The notes under the pieces are model-generated. The model ran no database searches, was not told where the DNA came from, and saw only the letters and a program-made list of their open reading frames with translations. 63,652 nucleotides of DNA from a virus: the IMG/VR virus record IMGVR_UViG_3300030109_004674, positions 1-63,652 of that record. One strand, 5' to 3'. A program made the translations under genes and the position numbers. This document shows positions 23,315 to 34,400 of this stretch, piece after piece. Numbering within the stretch: the first letter of the stretch is position 1; each line of letters begins with the position of its first letter.

Positions 23315-26300
23315 ATGAAACAATTACATCATCCTAAAGACTCAAAAACCTACGTAAAAGGGGCAAATAGAGATATTGAAAAAGAATTTCTCAGTGGAGA
23401 TGAAGGTTCATATCTAGATGCCTGCAACATGCGTCCTACAGACATGGATGGGGATAATGGTGCATTGCCTAAAATAAAAGGTGAGAAAATACATTATGCT
23501 GCAGTAGATAATAATTGTCAAGACGGAACAAGTAGTCCATTATCTTCTAGTTATAAATGTATAGGTACAGTTGAGGTTAATGATAATATCATAGAATTTT
23601 GGGCAGACGAAAACCAAGCTTTAGATTCTTTCGTTAGAATTAATGGCACGATAGTTTTAAAAAGCCCTGACTTTCCAATAAGACACGATTATCCTTTACA
23701 AATTGCTAAGAACGAATCCTGTGCAGGAGGAGAGGTTTATGTAACAGACAACTTTAATACCCCTATGTTTTTTAATGTAGAGGATTTAATGATTAACGCA
23801 GGGATTTTTAACTCATCCGATTGTAGTGATAAGTATTTTTCACAATACAATCCGAATCAATATAAACTTTCTTTACAAGGTAGTCTCAATGTTCCAAAAT
23901 TTATCGATCTTGAATCAACTGGTTCAACATCTATAAGCTATAGAAAAAGAAATGGTGCAGGAGGTTTACCTGTAGGAACATATGCGTATGCAATGAGGTA
24001 TGTGTCGGATTCTGGAGAAAGAACAAATGTAGGGATGTTTACGCCTACTATACCTGTTGTAAGTCAATATTCATCTCAAAGCACAATATACCCATATTCC
24101 AAAACAATGGGTGATTTGCCTAACGAAACAAACCTGACACAATTCGCAATAAGACTTAGGGTTAGGGTTAGTAATACTAACAACTACGATTACATAGAAA
24201 TTATTCGTATTAGATGGACTAGTGGTACTGCTTTAGGAACACCGCCTGCAGGTGAGGTTATATTAAAAATAGATATTGAAGAAGGTGAGGTTGGTTCATT
24301 CGATGTCGAAGATGCGTCTTTAAGCAAGGTAGAAGATCTTACCCAAGAAGAAGAAGCTGATGTATTAAACGCTGTAGCAAAGGCTAAGTCGATAAGGTAT
24401 TACGAAAACAAACTTTATTTAGGTAATGTTCAATACGCCAGTAAAGACATTGACACAGACTTAACTTTCGATACCGTTGGAGGAGTTGCAAAAATACACC
24501 CAACAATAGAAGCTTTAGGCAAAAGTGGACATAGTTTACCATATAATTATGCTTACCATAAAAGCTATATGTCTACTGAAAAGTATGGTTTTGGTATAGT
24601 GGCTATGGATGAAAACGGTTCTAGGTCATTTGTAAAAAAGATAGACGGTGCTGGTAATGTAGAAGTTCCTTCAAGAAGAGATCCTGTCTCTCAAGAAACT
24701 ATAGATACATCAATTAAAGGCATTCCTAAAGCTGCATTAACTCTAGGTGGAGCAAATTATTGTCATGAAGTATTTGATATGGATGACGCAGTAGGTAAAA
24801 CTGAGCGGTGTTCATTTGTAAACATGATTGACGAAGGAAGAAAGTGTTACAGAAACGTAGGTGATGGAGAACAAAATTTTGGTTCATGTAGTAATGCGGA
24901 TTCATTAAAAAAAATATCTACTTCCTGTGCAGGTAAAAAAATAAAATGCAAAGATTTAGGGTTTAGAGGTTTAAGACCTTATTACCCCGCAGATAGTTAT
25001 ACTAATCATAATTATAATCCAACTCAAGAAATTTACAGAAGCAGAACAGGTAAAGTGGTTTCTCCTTCTAGGAAAATGTTTGCACCAAATTATTATGCAA
25101 AAGGATTTTCTATTGAAGGAATAAATCTACCTAGCTGGGTAAAATCATTTTCAATAATGAGAACTCAACCTGCTAAAAAAGTAGAAGCCCAAGGGCTGGC
25201 ATTTTATGCTTTAAAGAGTGCCGATGGTTTATTTGGTGCTAACACAATGAAGTATAAAAACAGAGTGTGGTTTTACTCCCCCGATATGAATCAAGATAGT
25301 GGATTGTATCCACAAATCTTTGACCAGGTTTTAAGCGGTGTTGGTACGGGGGAGTATTCTTTGAAAATGGAAAGTCCATTAGGGTTTAGTAGTGAGTATT
25401 ATAACTTCAATGAAAAAGCTTGTGGTGCAGTTCCGACTTTTGGTATTGATATGATTTCTTATGCTAGGTTAATGAGAGATAAAGTTTCTGCTGAATTCAA
25501 CCCAATGGAAAGTAGTAGCATGGGAATACCTGGTCCAGATGGACAGAGATATGTTTCTTGGGGTGAATGGAGAAGAGAGTCTTCGCCAATACCTCCTGCT
25601 TTTGGAACAGGAACTAATTCAAATTTATTTAATATCACCAATATAAAAGTAATAAAAGGTGCAGGTACTACAGCAGGAGATAGAGGGGGTCACTATTGGG
25701 AAGTTACTTTAGATAAAGATGTTTACGCTTCAGGAGGTTTAGGCTCTGGGTATTCTTTAGATTTTCAAGACGAAGCAGTAAGAAATTGGCACGAGCCAGT
25801 ATATGTTTGCTCTATTGTAAGAAATGCTAACTCTGTAGAAGACCCTCAGATACAAGATTACATACCAACAGGTCAAATACAGCATGTACGCTCTTTAGTG
25901 GCAGCTAGTTTAGATGATACAGATCCTATAACAGCAAACTTAGTTGATGAAAGATGGGAAGATTGTATACCTGATTTACAAGACTCTAGTGGTAATCAAA
26001 TAGCAGAAACACTAATGCCTACTCAGTCTGCTGAGTATTATAATTTAGATAGATTTGTTACTGTTATTGATAGTCAAGGAAACGAGAAAAAGTGGATTAA
26101 TTGTACTTTTAAAACAGCGTCACAAATTAACACTATACTGCAAGACATACAGAACAATGGCTACTACCAATCAACAGACGGCTCATCAACTAGAGTTTAC
26201 GGTATATACAAACACACAGACTATAATAATAGGCGATTTGCATTAAAGTTTGATACAGGAGGTTGGCCTTCGGGAGTAAATACATCTTTGTATCCAGACG

Positions 26301-28411
26301 ATAATTTTATTCCGAAAAAAGGACATAAAGTATATGTCGATTGGGACAAAAGAATACCTATTAGATTTTTTGGTGGAGACACTTATGTAGGAGAAAGTGT
26401 TCACCCTATATACGATTTAAAGTACAAAAGCACAGGTTGTCCTATTGATGCCGCAAACAAGCATAGAATCAATATTGGAATGCCTTATAGAAAAGTAACT
26501 GTAAATAAAAGAATATTTATGGTTAAGTCAGGATTGGACGTGTTGTCTGATAATATACAGAATGTTGAGACATTAAAGCATGATAAGATACTAGGGCAAG
26601 AACCGTCAAGAATGAGACAGTGGTTACTAATGTATACGGCAGAAACCAGACATGGTATACCGTATTTTTATGGTGAATCTACCCCTAGAGAAACCTTAAA
26701 CACATTCTTTCCGATAACGCACTACAGACAGAGGCCGAACAAGTGGAATGACAACAATCCTACGGTTACAACTCATGACGCTTATACGACTGAGTATGGA
26801 GATGAAGTGAAGTATTGGAATTACGGTGGTTTCCGTTTTACACAAATGACAAATATTGATTACGCTCAATACAATAATTTTACTTTGTATACAAGCAAGC
26901 CTAAAGTTGGGTTTACGGATCAAAGCAAGTTCTGCACTAGGATTATATGGTCAGCAGAAAAGCCTGTAAACGTACAAGATAGTCCGAGTGTAAGAAGTTT
27001 TCCAGCTTTAAATGTTTTTGACTTGTCTGATAACACAGGTGAAATAAAGTATTTATTTGATTCAGATAGCGGCAAAGGAAACAACCTTATTGCATTTACT
27101 GATAGCGGTATTGCTATTTGTTTAACCGATAAAAGAATTATTAGCGAAGTAAGTGGCTCGCAGTTAGCTGCTATAGAAAGTGCCACAAGAGGAGTCCAAA
27201 AACAAATATGGCTAACCAAGCGTACCGGTATGTCCGATGAAATGTGGAGAACAGCTGCAGAAAGTGGTTCTTCAATTTATTTTGCTAATTACAATTCAGC
27301 TTATAGACTTACAGGTAATCAACTTGAAGATATTGGAAGAAAAAAATATCACAGTAGATTGTGGAAAGATTTCTTGCAAAAAGTTGGAACAGGATACAGT
27401 ACGGATTTAACAGGTGTCTACAATACTCTGCATAATGAATATTGGATTTCTTTTAACGATAAAGAAAATAACACAGAGGTAGATACGTCTAGTGTTACTT
27501 ATTTACAGTGGAATCCCATTTCTTCAGACGCTATAGGATCTGTTTTAAATATTGCTTATAATGGCAATGTTGCCAATTCAGGAAATCAATACTTTGGAGT
27601 ATCAGCCGCTTCTCCCACATTATTTCTTACGGGAACCCCTACCGATGATTCGGTTATAGTTATTGGTGGTTTTAATGGACAACTTTTAACTACTGCTGTT
27701 AAGGTTGTAGTAGACCCTACGGGAAATTCTATTAGATTTAAAAACCCATTTACTAATGTGATAACAGTAGTAAATCCTGGTGAAGCTTATTATATAACTG
27801 TTTTTGTAGATGAAAACCAAGTTGTAACATCAATCAATATGACTGCAACATATAATGAGTTTAGCGGTGTAAAGAAACAAAAATGTGTAACGCCAATGTT
27901 TGGTGCTTTGAATGATCACTGGCTCGGCACTAACTCTCATGATTTTGATAGATATCTTTCTTTTGATAATGAACTCTATGGAATGCGTAATGGAGAGACT
28001 TATGTGCTAAATACAGGAGACTTAATATATAACCAATCCATCAAAGGTTTCGTTATAAATACATCAACAGGTAAAGGAAAGTCTAAAACTACTACGGGAA
28101 CAACAAGGGGAGACACTTCTAGCGATAAAGAGTTTTCTAGAATTAGAGTTAGTTCCGACAATAAACCTAGTAAGGTAGACTTTTATGAGACAGAAGCTCA
28201 GTTAGATGCAGACACCCCTGTGTGCACCTTAGACGCTGTAGCGTTACCTGCGGTGTTAAAAGATTATCACGGGTTTGAGCAGTATGTGCCTAGAAAAACA
28301 GCGGACAGGAAAAGAGTACAAGGAAGAATTTTGTTTTTCAAAATAACACATGACAAGCAAGAAGAGTTTAAGGTGATAAACACAGAAGTGCAATATAAAG
28401 TGCTAAAATAA
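23315..28411 (+). CDS. large tail hub/stabilisation protein, 1698 aa
   Basis: The opening (FLSGDEGSYLDACNMRPTDMDGDNGALPKIKGEK) is like that of the tail-tube/stabilisation (P22 gp10-like) proteins annotated in crAss-like and Cellulophaga podoviruses. Next come Ig/FN3-like strands (GLPVGTYAYAMRYVSDSGERT, YDYIEIIRIRW) and a beta-propeller-type region with repeated FDLSDNTGEIKYLFDSDSGKGNNLIAFTDSGIAICLTD segments (residues about 1220-1270). The C-terminal part is Ser/Thr-rich. Several Cys-rich stretches (residues 480-560) are unusual. It probably forms the tail hub on which fibres sit. Confidence 0.78.
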   Translation: MKQLHHPKDSKTYVKGANRDIEKEFLSGDEGSYLDACNMRPTDMDGDNGALPKIKGEKIHYAAVDNNCQDGTSSPLSSSYKCIGTVEVNDNIIEFWADENQALDSFVRINGTIVLKSPDFPIRHDYPLQIAKNESCAGGEVYVTDNFNTPMFFNVEDLMINAGIFNSSDCSDKYFSQYNPNQYKLSLQGSLNVPKFIDLESTGSTSISYRKRNGAGGLPVGTYAYAMRYVSDSGERTNVGMFTPTIPVVSQYSSQSTIYPYSKTMGDLPNETNLTQFAIRLRVRVSNTNNYDYIEIIRIRWTSGTALGTPPAGEVILKIDIEEGEVGSFDVEDASLSKVEDLTQEEEADVLNAVAKAKSIRYYENKLYLGNVQYASKDIDTDLTFDTVGGVAKIHPTIEALGKSGHSLPYNYAYHKSYMSTEKYGFGIVAMDENGSRSFVKKIDGAGNVEVPSRRDPVSQETIDTSIKGIPKAALTLGGANYCHEVFDMDDAVGKTERCSFVNMIDEGRKCYRNVGDGEQNFGSCSNADSLKKISTSCAGKKIKCKDLGFRGLRPYYPADSYTNHNYNPTQEIYRSRTGKVVSPSRKMFAPNYYAKGFSIEGINLPSWVKSFSIMRTQPAKKVEAQGLAFYALKSADGLFGANTMKYKNRVWFYSPDMNQDSGLYPQIFDQVLSGVGTGEYSLKMESPLGFSSEYYNFNEKACGAVPTFGIDMISYARLMRDKVSAEFNPMESSSMGIPGPDGQRYVSWGEWRRESSPIPPAFGTGTNSNLFNITNIKVIKGAGTTAGDRGGHYWEVTLDKDVYASGGLGSGYSLDFQDEAVRNWHEPVYVCSIVRNANSVEDPQIQDYIPTGQIQHVRSLVAASLDDTDPITANLVDERWEDCIPDLQDSSGNQIAETLMPTQSAEYYNLDRFVTVIDSQGNEKKWINCTFKTASQINTILQDIQNNGYYQSTDGSSTRVYGIYKHTDYNNRRFALKFDTGGWPSGVNTSLYPDDNFIPKKGHKVYVDWDKRIPIRFFGGDTYVGESVHPIYDLKYKSTGCPIDAANKHRINIGMPYRKVTVNKRIFMVKSGLDVLSDNIQNVETLKHDKILGQEPSRMRQWLLMYTAETRHGIPYFYGESTPRETLNTFFPITHYRQRPNKWNDNNPTVTTHDAYTTEYGDEVKYWNYGGFRFTQMTNIDYAQYNNFTLYTSKPKVGFTDQSKFCTRIIWSAEKPVNVQDSPSVRSFPALNVFDLSDNTGEIKYLFDSDSGKGNNLIAFTDSGIAICLTDKRIISEVSGSQLAAIESATRGVQKQIWLTKRTGMSDEMWRTAAESGSSIYFANYNSAYRLTGNQLEDIGRKKYHSRLWKDFLQKVGTGYSTDLTGVYNTLHNEYWISFNDKENNTEVDTSSVTYLQWNPISSDAIGSVLNIAYNGNVANSGNQYFGVSAASPTLFLTGTPTDDSVIVIGGFNGQLLTTAVKVVVDPTGNSIRFKNPFTNVITVVNPGEAYYITVFVDENQVVTSINMTATYNEFSGVKKQKCVTPMFGALNDHWLGTNSHDFDRYLSFDNELYGMRNGETYVLNTGDLIYNQSIKGFVINTSTGKGKSKTTTGTTRGDTSSDKEFSRIRVSSDNKPSKVDFYETEAQLDADTPVCTLDAVALPAVLKDYHGFEQYVPRKTADRKRVQGRILFFKITHDKQEEFKVINTEVQYKVLK

Positions 28412-28475
28412 AGGCAAGTTTATATGGCTTAAATTAGTTAAATTTGATTATACACAATTTAAAAGGTTAATAGTT

Positions 28476-29237
<762 letters not shown>

Positions 29238-29249
29238 ATTTATTTAGTA

Positions 29250-31484
29250 ATGGATAAAAAAAACGCAAACGTAGACAAAATTGTACAAAGTGTGCAAAAA
29301 GCTGCACTTAACAACACTAACACTTTTGTCACTGATGAAACAGAATCTTTTTTGGATCAAGAAAGGGATGGTATACTTAATAGCGTAAATAATGTTGAGC
29401 AGACCGAAATACCAAAGGAAGTAATAGATGAAATGCAAGACGGAGAAAGTCCAGGCGTTGAGGCAGATGTTGATGCTAGTGACATAGTTAATGAACCTAT
29501 CACAAAAGATGAAGTTGATTTAGACACTTACACTCCAGAAAGAATAGATGAAGCTAGAAGGTATGCGGAGATATATGGAAGGCAACCTGGAAGAGATACA
29601 GCACGGGGTAGTTTTGCTGCAGACGCAACACGAAGAGAATTGTTCCCGAATTACGATAGACCAATAAAAGTAGGAAGCTACCAAGGTAAAGTAGTGGGTA
29701 ATGTGGACATTTTTGTTGGTGAGGGTAACTTACTTCCTTTAGGGCTTATAGCACAAAGAAACAAATCACAACAAAAAGCTGCCGCAAAAAGAAGTAAGAT
29801 TAGAAAAAAAGTTTTAAACTTATTAGACATAGACACAGCACAACAATTCCAAAAAGGTTTTGATGAAAAGATGGATGACCTTCTTCAGGAATATGGGGAA
29901 AAGACAAATTGGAAATTCGAAGTTTTAGCTGACGTAAGCAATCCTTTAGCTCTTAAGTATCGTTCAGATATGCGACAAATGAAAAGGCTGTCAAGAGAGC
30001 AAAAAGACGCAGACAAGAGAGCGGATGCAGTTTTAAAAGGTATGAAAAAATCTGAAGGTTTTTATCCACCTGTAGTAATACAGTCTGCTATGAGAATCAA
30101 AGAAGGTCAATTTGATATTGATAAGTTACTATCTAAAAAAGGAAGAAAGGAATGGTTTGAAACGTCTTCTAATCTTGTCGCTTATGATAACATGACAAAT
30201 GTACTTGATACAAAAGTAGTGGACAATATTAAAGCTGATATTGTGCCTATGATAAACGGTATATTTAAAGAGCCAGAAAGTAATGCGGACTTAATAGCTG
30301 CATACGATGAAGTTTACCATTCAAAAACACACGATAAGGTTGTAAGTGCTACTAAAAAATTCTATAAAGACGGAAGAGTAGAGCAAGTTGTTGATGCTGT
30401 TTTAAAGCAAAACAATTTCTATGTTGGTACTAACGCTCAAGAGAAAAAAGAATGGAGACAATATGCTTTAGATTATGTTTACGGTCTTATAGGTGCAGAA
30501 ATTAAAACAAACGTAAACTTTGTAAAAGCTAGAGAAGACTCAAGCAGTAATAGCAATAATCGCAATAGAAAACAAGCTTTCACAATATTTACTGATAAGG
30601 CAGACCTTTCAGCAAACCCTGAACAGGTGTCTTCATTGAAGAATGAAATTGCAAAAGCTGCACCAAATAAAGCGAATATACCAGCAACAGGTATGACTAC
30701 CGCTCAAATCAATAAATACAGAATTGGTGTTGCTAATGCTTTTGCAAATCACTATGGTCTTGAAATGGATCTTAAAATAGATGATCAAGGAAACCTTGTA
30801 GGTGGTGGTAAGTATGGAGAATTAAAAGGGGAAATAAAAAATGCAGGAGATAATAAGTCATATGACAAAAGAGTAACTGATGTAACTTATGATTTAAATG
30901 GAGATCAAGTTGCACCACAGGATTATCTAAAACATCTTAAAACTAAGCATCCAACTGACTTCAGTGAAAGTGACAAGGTTATGTATAATGTGTTGACAGG
31001 GTTAGAGGTAGGAAATCTTACCGTAGCTGACTTGAGAAATGCAAAATTATCGCCAACAAATGGTGCGTTTGGTGATGGGAATAGAGGTTTGGCTACGAAA
31101 TACGAAATGGCTTTATACACGTTTGATGAAGAAACTAGGCAATCAAAACTATTAACTGCTGATGATGTGCGTTTAAATCCAAACCTTATAGATAACGCTA
31201 TACCTAAAATAATTATAACATATCAGTCAGTTACAATGAAGCTTCCTCATTTAAAAGAAGCTGTAACTAAATCGGGATGGAGTACAAACACAACGGTTCC
31301 TGTTACACAAATAGTATACAATTTAGATAACGCAACTGCAGCAATGTTGGATAATGAAGTTAAAGGTGCTAATGTTGAATACAACAGAAATAGCGATAGA
31401 ACATATAAGCAGCAGCCTGGAACAAAAGAGGAGAAAAATAACAAAAGCAAAACCAATACTGGTAATAAGAAGAAAACAATATAA
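29250..31484 (+). CDS. virion cargo/ejection protein, 744 aa
   Basis: An acidic disordered N-terminus (residues 1-100) includes a TPERIDEARRYAEIYGRQPGRDTARGSFAADATRRELFPNYD block. A long basic helical region follows (KSQQKAAAKRSKIRKKVLNLLD, DMRQMKRLSREQKDADKRADAVLKG), then mixed alpha/beta domains and a Lys/Asn-rich tail. There is no Cys, as often found in proteins packaged in the capsid and ejected with DNA. It lies 2 bp upstream of the 2,805-aa giant and 12 bp after the small cargo protein, so the three are probably made and packaged together. Family not certain. Confidence 0.62.
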   Translation: MDKKNANVDKIVQSVQKAALNNTNTFVTDETESFLDQERDGILNSVNNVEQTEIPKEVIDEMQDGESPGVEADVDASDIVNEPITKDEVDLDTYTPERIDEARRYAEIYGRQPGRDTARGSFAADATRRELFPNYDRPIKVGSYQGKVVGNVDIFVGEGNLLPLGLIAQRNKSQQKAAAKRSKIRKKVLNLLDIDTAQQFQKGFDEKMDDLLQEYGEKTNWKFEVLADVSNPLALKYRSDMRQMKRLSREQKDADKRADAVLKGMKKSEGFYPPVVIQSAMRIKEGQFDIDKLLSKKGRKEWFETSSNLVAYDNMTNVLDTKVVDNIKADIVPMINGIFKEPESNADLIAAYDEVYHSKTHDKVVSATKKFYKDGRVEQVVDAVLKQNNFYVGTNAQEKKEWRQYALDYVYGLIGAEIKTNVNFVKAREDSSSNSNNRNRKQAFTIFTDKADLSANPEQVSSLKNEIAKAAPNKANIPATGMTTAQINKYRIGVANAFANHYGLEMDLKIDDQGNLVGGGKYGELKGEIKNAGDNKSYDKRVTDVTYDLNGDQVAPQDYLKHLKTKHPTDFSESDKVMYNVLTGLEVGNLTVADLRNAKLSPTNGAFGDGNRGLATKYEMALYTFDEETRQSKLLTADDVRLNPNLIDNAIPKIIITYQSVTMKLPHLKEAVTKSGWSTNTTVPVTQIVYNLDNATAAMLDNEVKGANVEYNRNSDRTYKQQPGTKEEKNNKSKTNTGNKKKTI

Positions 31485-31486
31485 CA

Positions 31487-34400
31487 ATGGCAAGCGAATT
31501 TGAATTAGGACAAGAATCTTATGATGAATCTTCTGCACAAATTGGTGAAGGAATAGTTGATGACAATATTCTGACTGAAGAGGAAAAGAAGAAAAAAGAA
31601 GAGGAAGCAAAGCTTAAACTACAATTAGCTAAAAACGCAGCTAACCAAACTTCTCAAGGTGCTAGTGATACAACGTCTATTGCGACAGAGGAGCCTGCGT
31701 TGCCACAGGAAATACAAGATACTATAAGTTCGCAAGAAGAGACTCCAGAGGAAGAGGTTGTTGATGAAATTGAAGAAGCAAGCGAACAAGAGGTAGATGA
31801 AGAGGACACTAAAAACAAAGTGCCAGTAACAAGGTACGCTAAAAATCCTCCGGAAAAAACAGTAAACAATGAAAAAGCAAAACAGCTTTATCAGTTTTTA
31901 AGCGAAGATCCAGACATAAACCTTGTAAGTACTTTTGATGAATTTAAAACCAATTGGCTTGGTACGGATGAAAAGGCAAAAGAAATATACGACATACTTT
32001 CTGGCCCAAACAATTTATCAGATGAGGCATACGAGGAAAACCTTCAAGACTATTTAAGTCAAGTACGGAGTGATGATGTGGTAGCAAATAACAATGAGGA
32101 TGGCTATGAAATGGCAAATACAGGGAGGATAAATCTTACTGTAGACCAATTACCAGATGCTCTAGGATTAACCACTAAAGAAGCTGCTTCTTACGACAAA
32201 GCAAGAGAACTTCAAGACAGATTAGATGCTTTGATGCCTGCTTACGAAAGAGAATTAGCGGCAGAAAAAACTAGACAAGAAAAAGAAAATAGACAAAATA
32301 AGATAGACGAAGCGGCTAAAACCTTTGAAGAAAAGATACATGAGCGGGTTAATGAGGATTTGGGAGTAAGTGAACATAGACAAGATTTATTTGAACTGCA
32401 ACGTCAATCCGAAATAGGTATTCATCAAGCAAAAAAAACAACACAATTAGGGACTTTAGTAGAACAGTTAAAAAAAGATATTAAGACAGAAAAAAACATG
32501 CTAGAAGTAGCAGCGGGAATATCAGCTGCACCATACATTTGGTATGACGGGATAGACGAACCTTTAAAGGAGATGTTGAGTACCGATAAGGAGTTTATTG
32601 TTCGTGAATTCAAAGGAACTGAAAATGAAATTTTTTCAACTGAATTTGAAATTGACAAAAAAATAGCTCAAATGGAAAAAGACAGGGAGACAACTATAAA
32701 GTTGATAGGCTCTGTTAAATACGAAAAAAGACTAGATAAACTAAAAGAAGAAAGAGCGGATGTTTTAGAAGAGTATTTTGCTCCAATTAATAAAAATATT
32801 AACGAGCTAAATGCCTTAAAGCTAGAACAAGGTATTTCTAAAAAAAGAATTGACGCAATTAATAAGCAGATAAAAATTCAACAAGGATTAAAAAGAAATC
32901 TTATTCTAGATAACCCAGAGCAAGCCATTAAATCTTTAACTCCTGCATTAGAAGGAAACAATAAGATTATAATGAAGCAAATCATGGATACTATTGACAA
33001 GGATCATCCTAACGCATCTGCAAAGGAGAAGTTTGATTTGTTTTTTTTAGCTCACAGGGAAGCTGTAACGCAAAACCTTATAGAAGTTGGTTATGCAAAA
33101 GAAGCAGGAATGGATGAAATGATGCGTCCTGTAATAGAAGTAGACATAGGGTGGTCACCATATATAAAAGATGCTTTTAATTGGAAGAGAATTCCTTTTA
33201 CTTCTATACCTGTAGACGAAGGTACCATGTCTTTAACGGATAAACAAAAGGAAGCTATTAAAGGATTATCAGGGCTTAACGCTATGTTGCCTATTTATTT
33301 AACGAACAGGGTTAAAGTTACTGATGATAGTTTTTGGGATGGTTTTTGGGATGGAATGGGATCATTTATGTTACCTAATCTTTATGCTGGCGACACTAAC
33401 ATGACTCAAAAAAGAATGTCGGTAACTCAAAGATTCATAGATGAGTACGGTGTTGACAATGTGGATAAAAAAACATTAGAAGCAATATCAGGAGCTTCCA
33501 CACCTGCAGATTTGTTTAAAGAAGATTTTAAGTTATGGAACCCATTTACATGGGATGAAGTTGATCCTGTTAGAGCAGGACAGACAACTGGTATGTTAGC
33601 AGGTGTTATGGTTGAAATGTTACCAGCAATGGTTGCAACCGCTCCCGAAGGAGGTGCAGGAGGATTAGCTGTTTTGGCGAGAATTGGAAATACTTTAAAA
33701 AACGCTAAGAAATTCAAACGATTAGGCAAGGCTTCAGCTAGGTATTTTGATTTATTAAAAGAGTCTTCAAGTCTAGCCAAGTACTCTGTATTTGCAAAAA
33801 ATCCTTTACTAAAAAATGCTGCATTTGAAGGATTGCGTTTTGAACTGGTTGGAGAAGTGTTTCAAACAAATGAAGATACATTTAATTTTTGGTCAGGTTT
33901 TGCAGGTGGTTATTTAGGAGGACTAACAGCTAAAGGAATTAAGTCTGGTGCATCATCTTTATTTACTAAAACTGGTGCTGAAGATGCTTTAGCTAGGTTA
34001 GGAGTAGTGTTTGGTGATAAAGCCAAAGGTCTTGCTAATAGTATTATAGAAATACAATCTAGAGGTATTGGTGAGGTTGGAGAAGAGATTGCCCAGGAAA
34101 TGGTTGAAACATATAGACAGACTCCGGAAGGAAAATCTTTTTTTGCAGAGTTAAGGAAAAAATTTCCTGATGCTAAATCGATAGACGAATTTCTTATAAC
34201 TACCTATTTAATGGGTAGTATGTTTGGAGGTATGGCTCAGTTTAATAAACTATACAGTAAACATAAAGGTAGTGGAGGAAACACAAAGGTAGTAGACGAA
34301 GCTGTAGGTGACATGGCTAACGACCAGTCTCTTGCTATTATGAAAGTGGTTGAAGAAGAGTCAAAAATAGATTCAGAAGGAGGTAAAAGGCAGGCAAGAA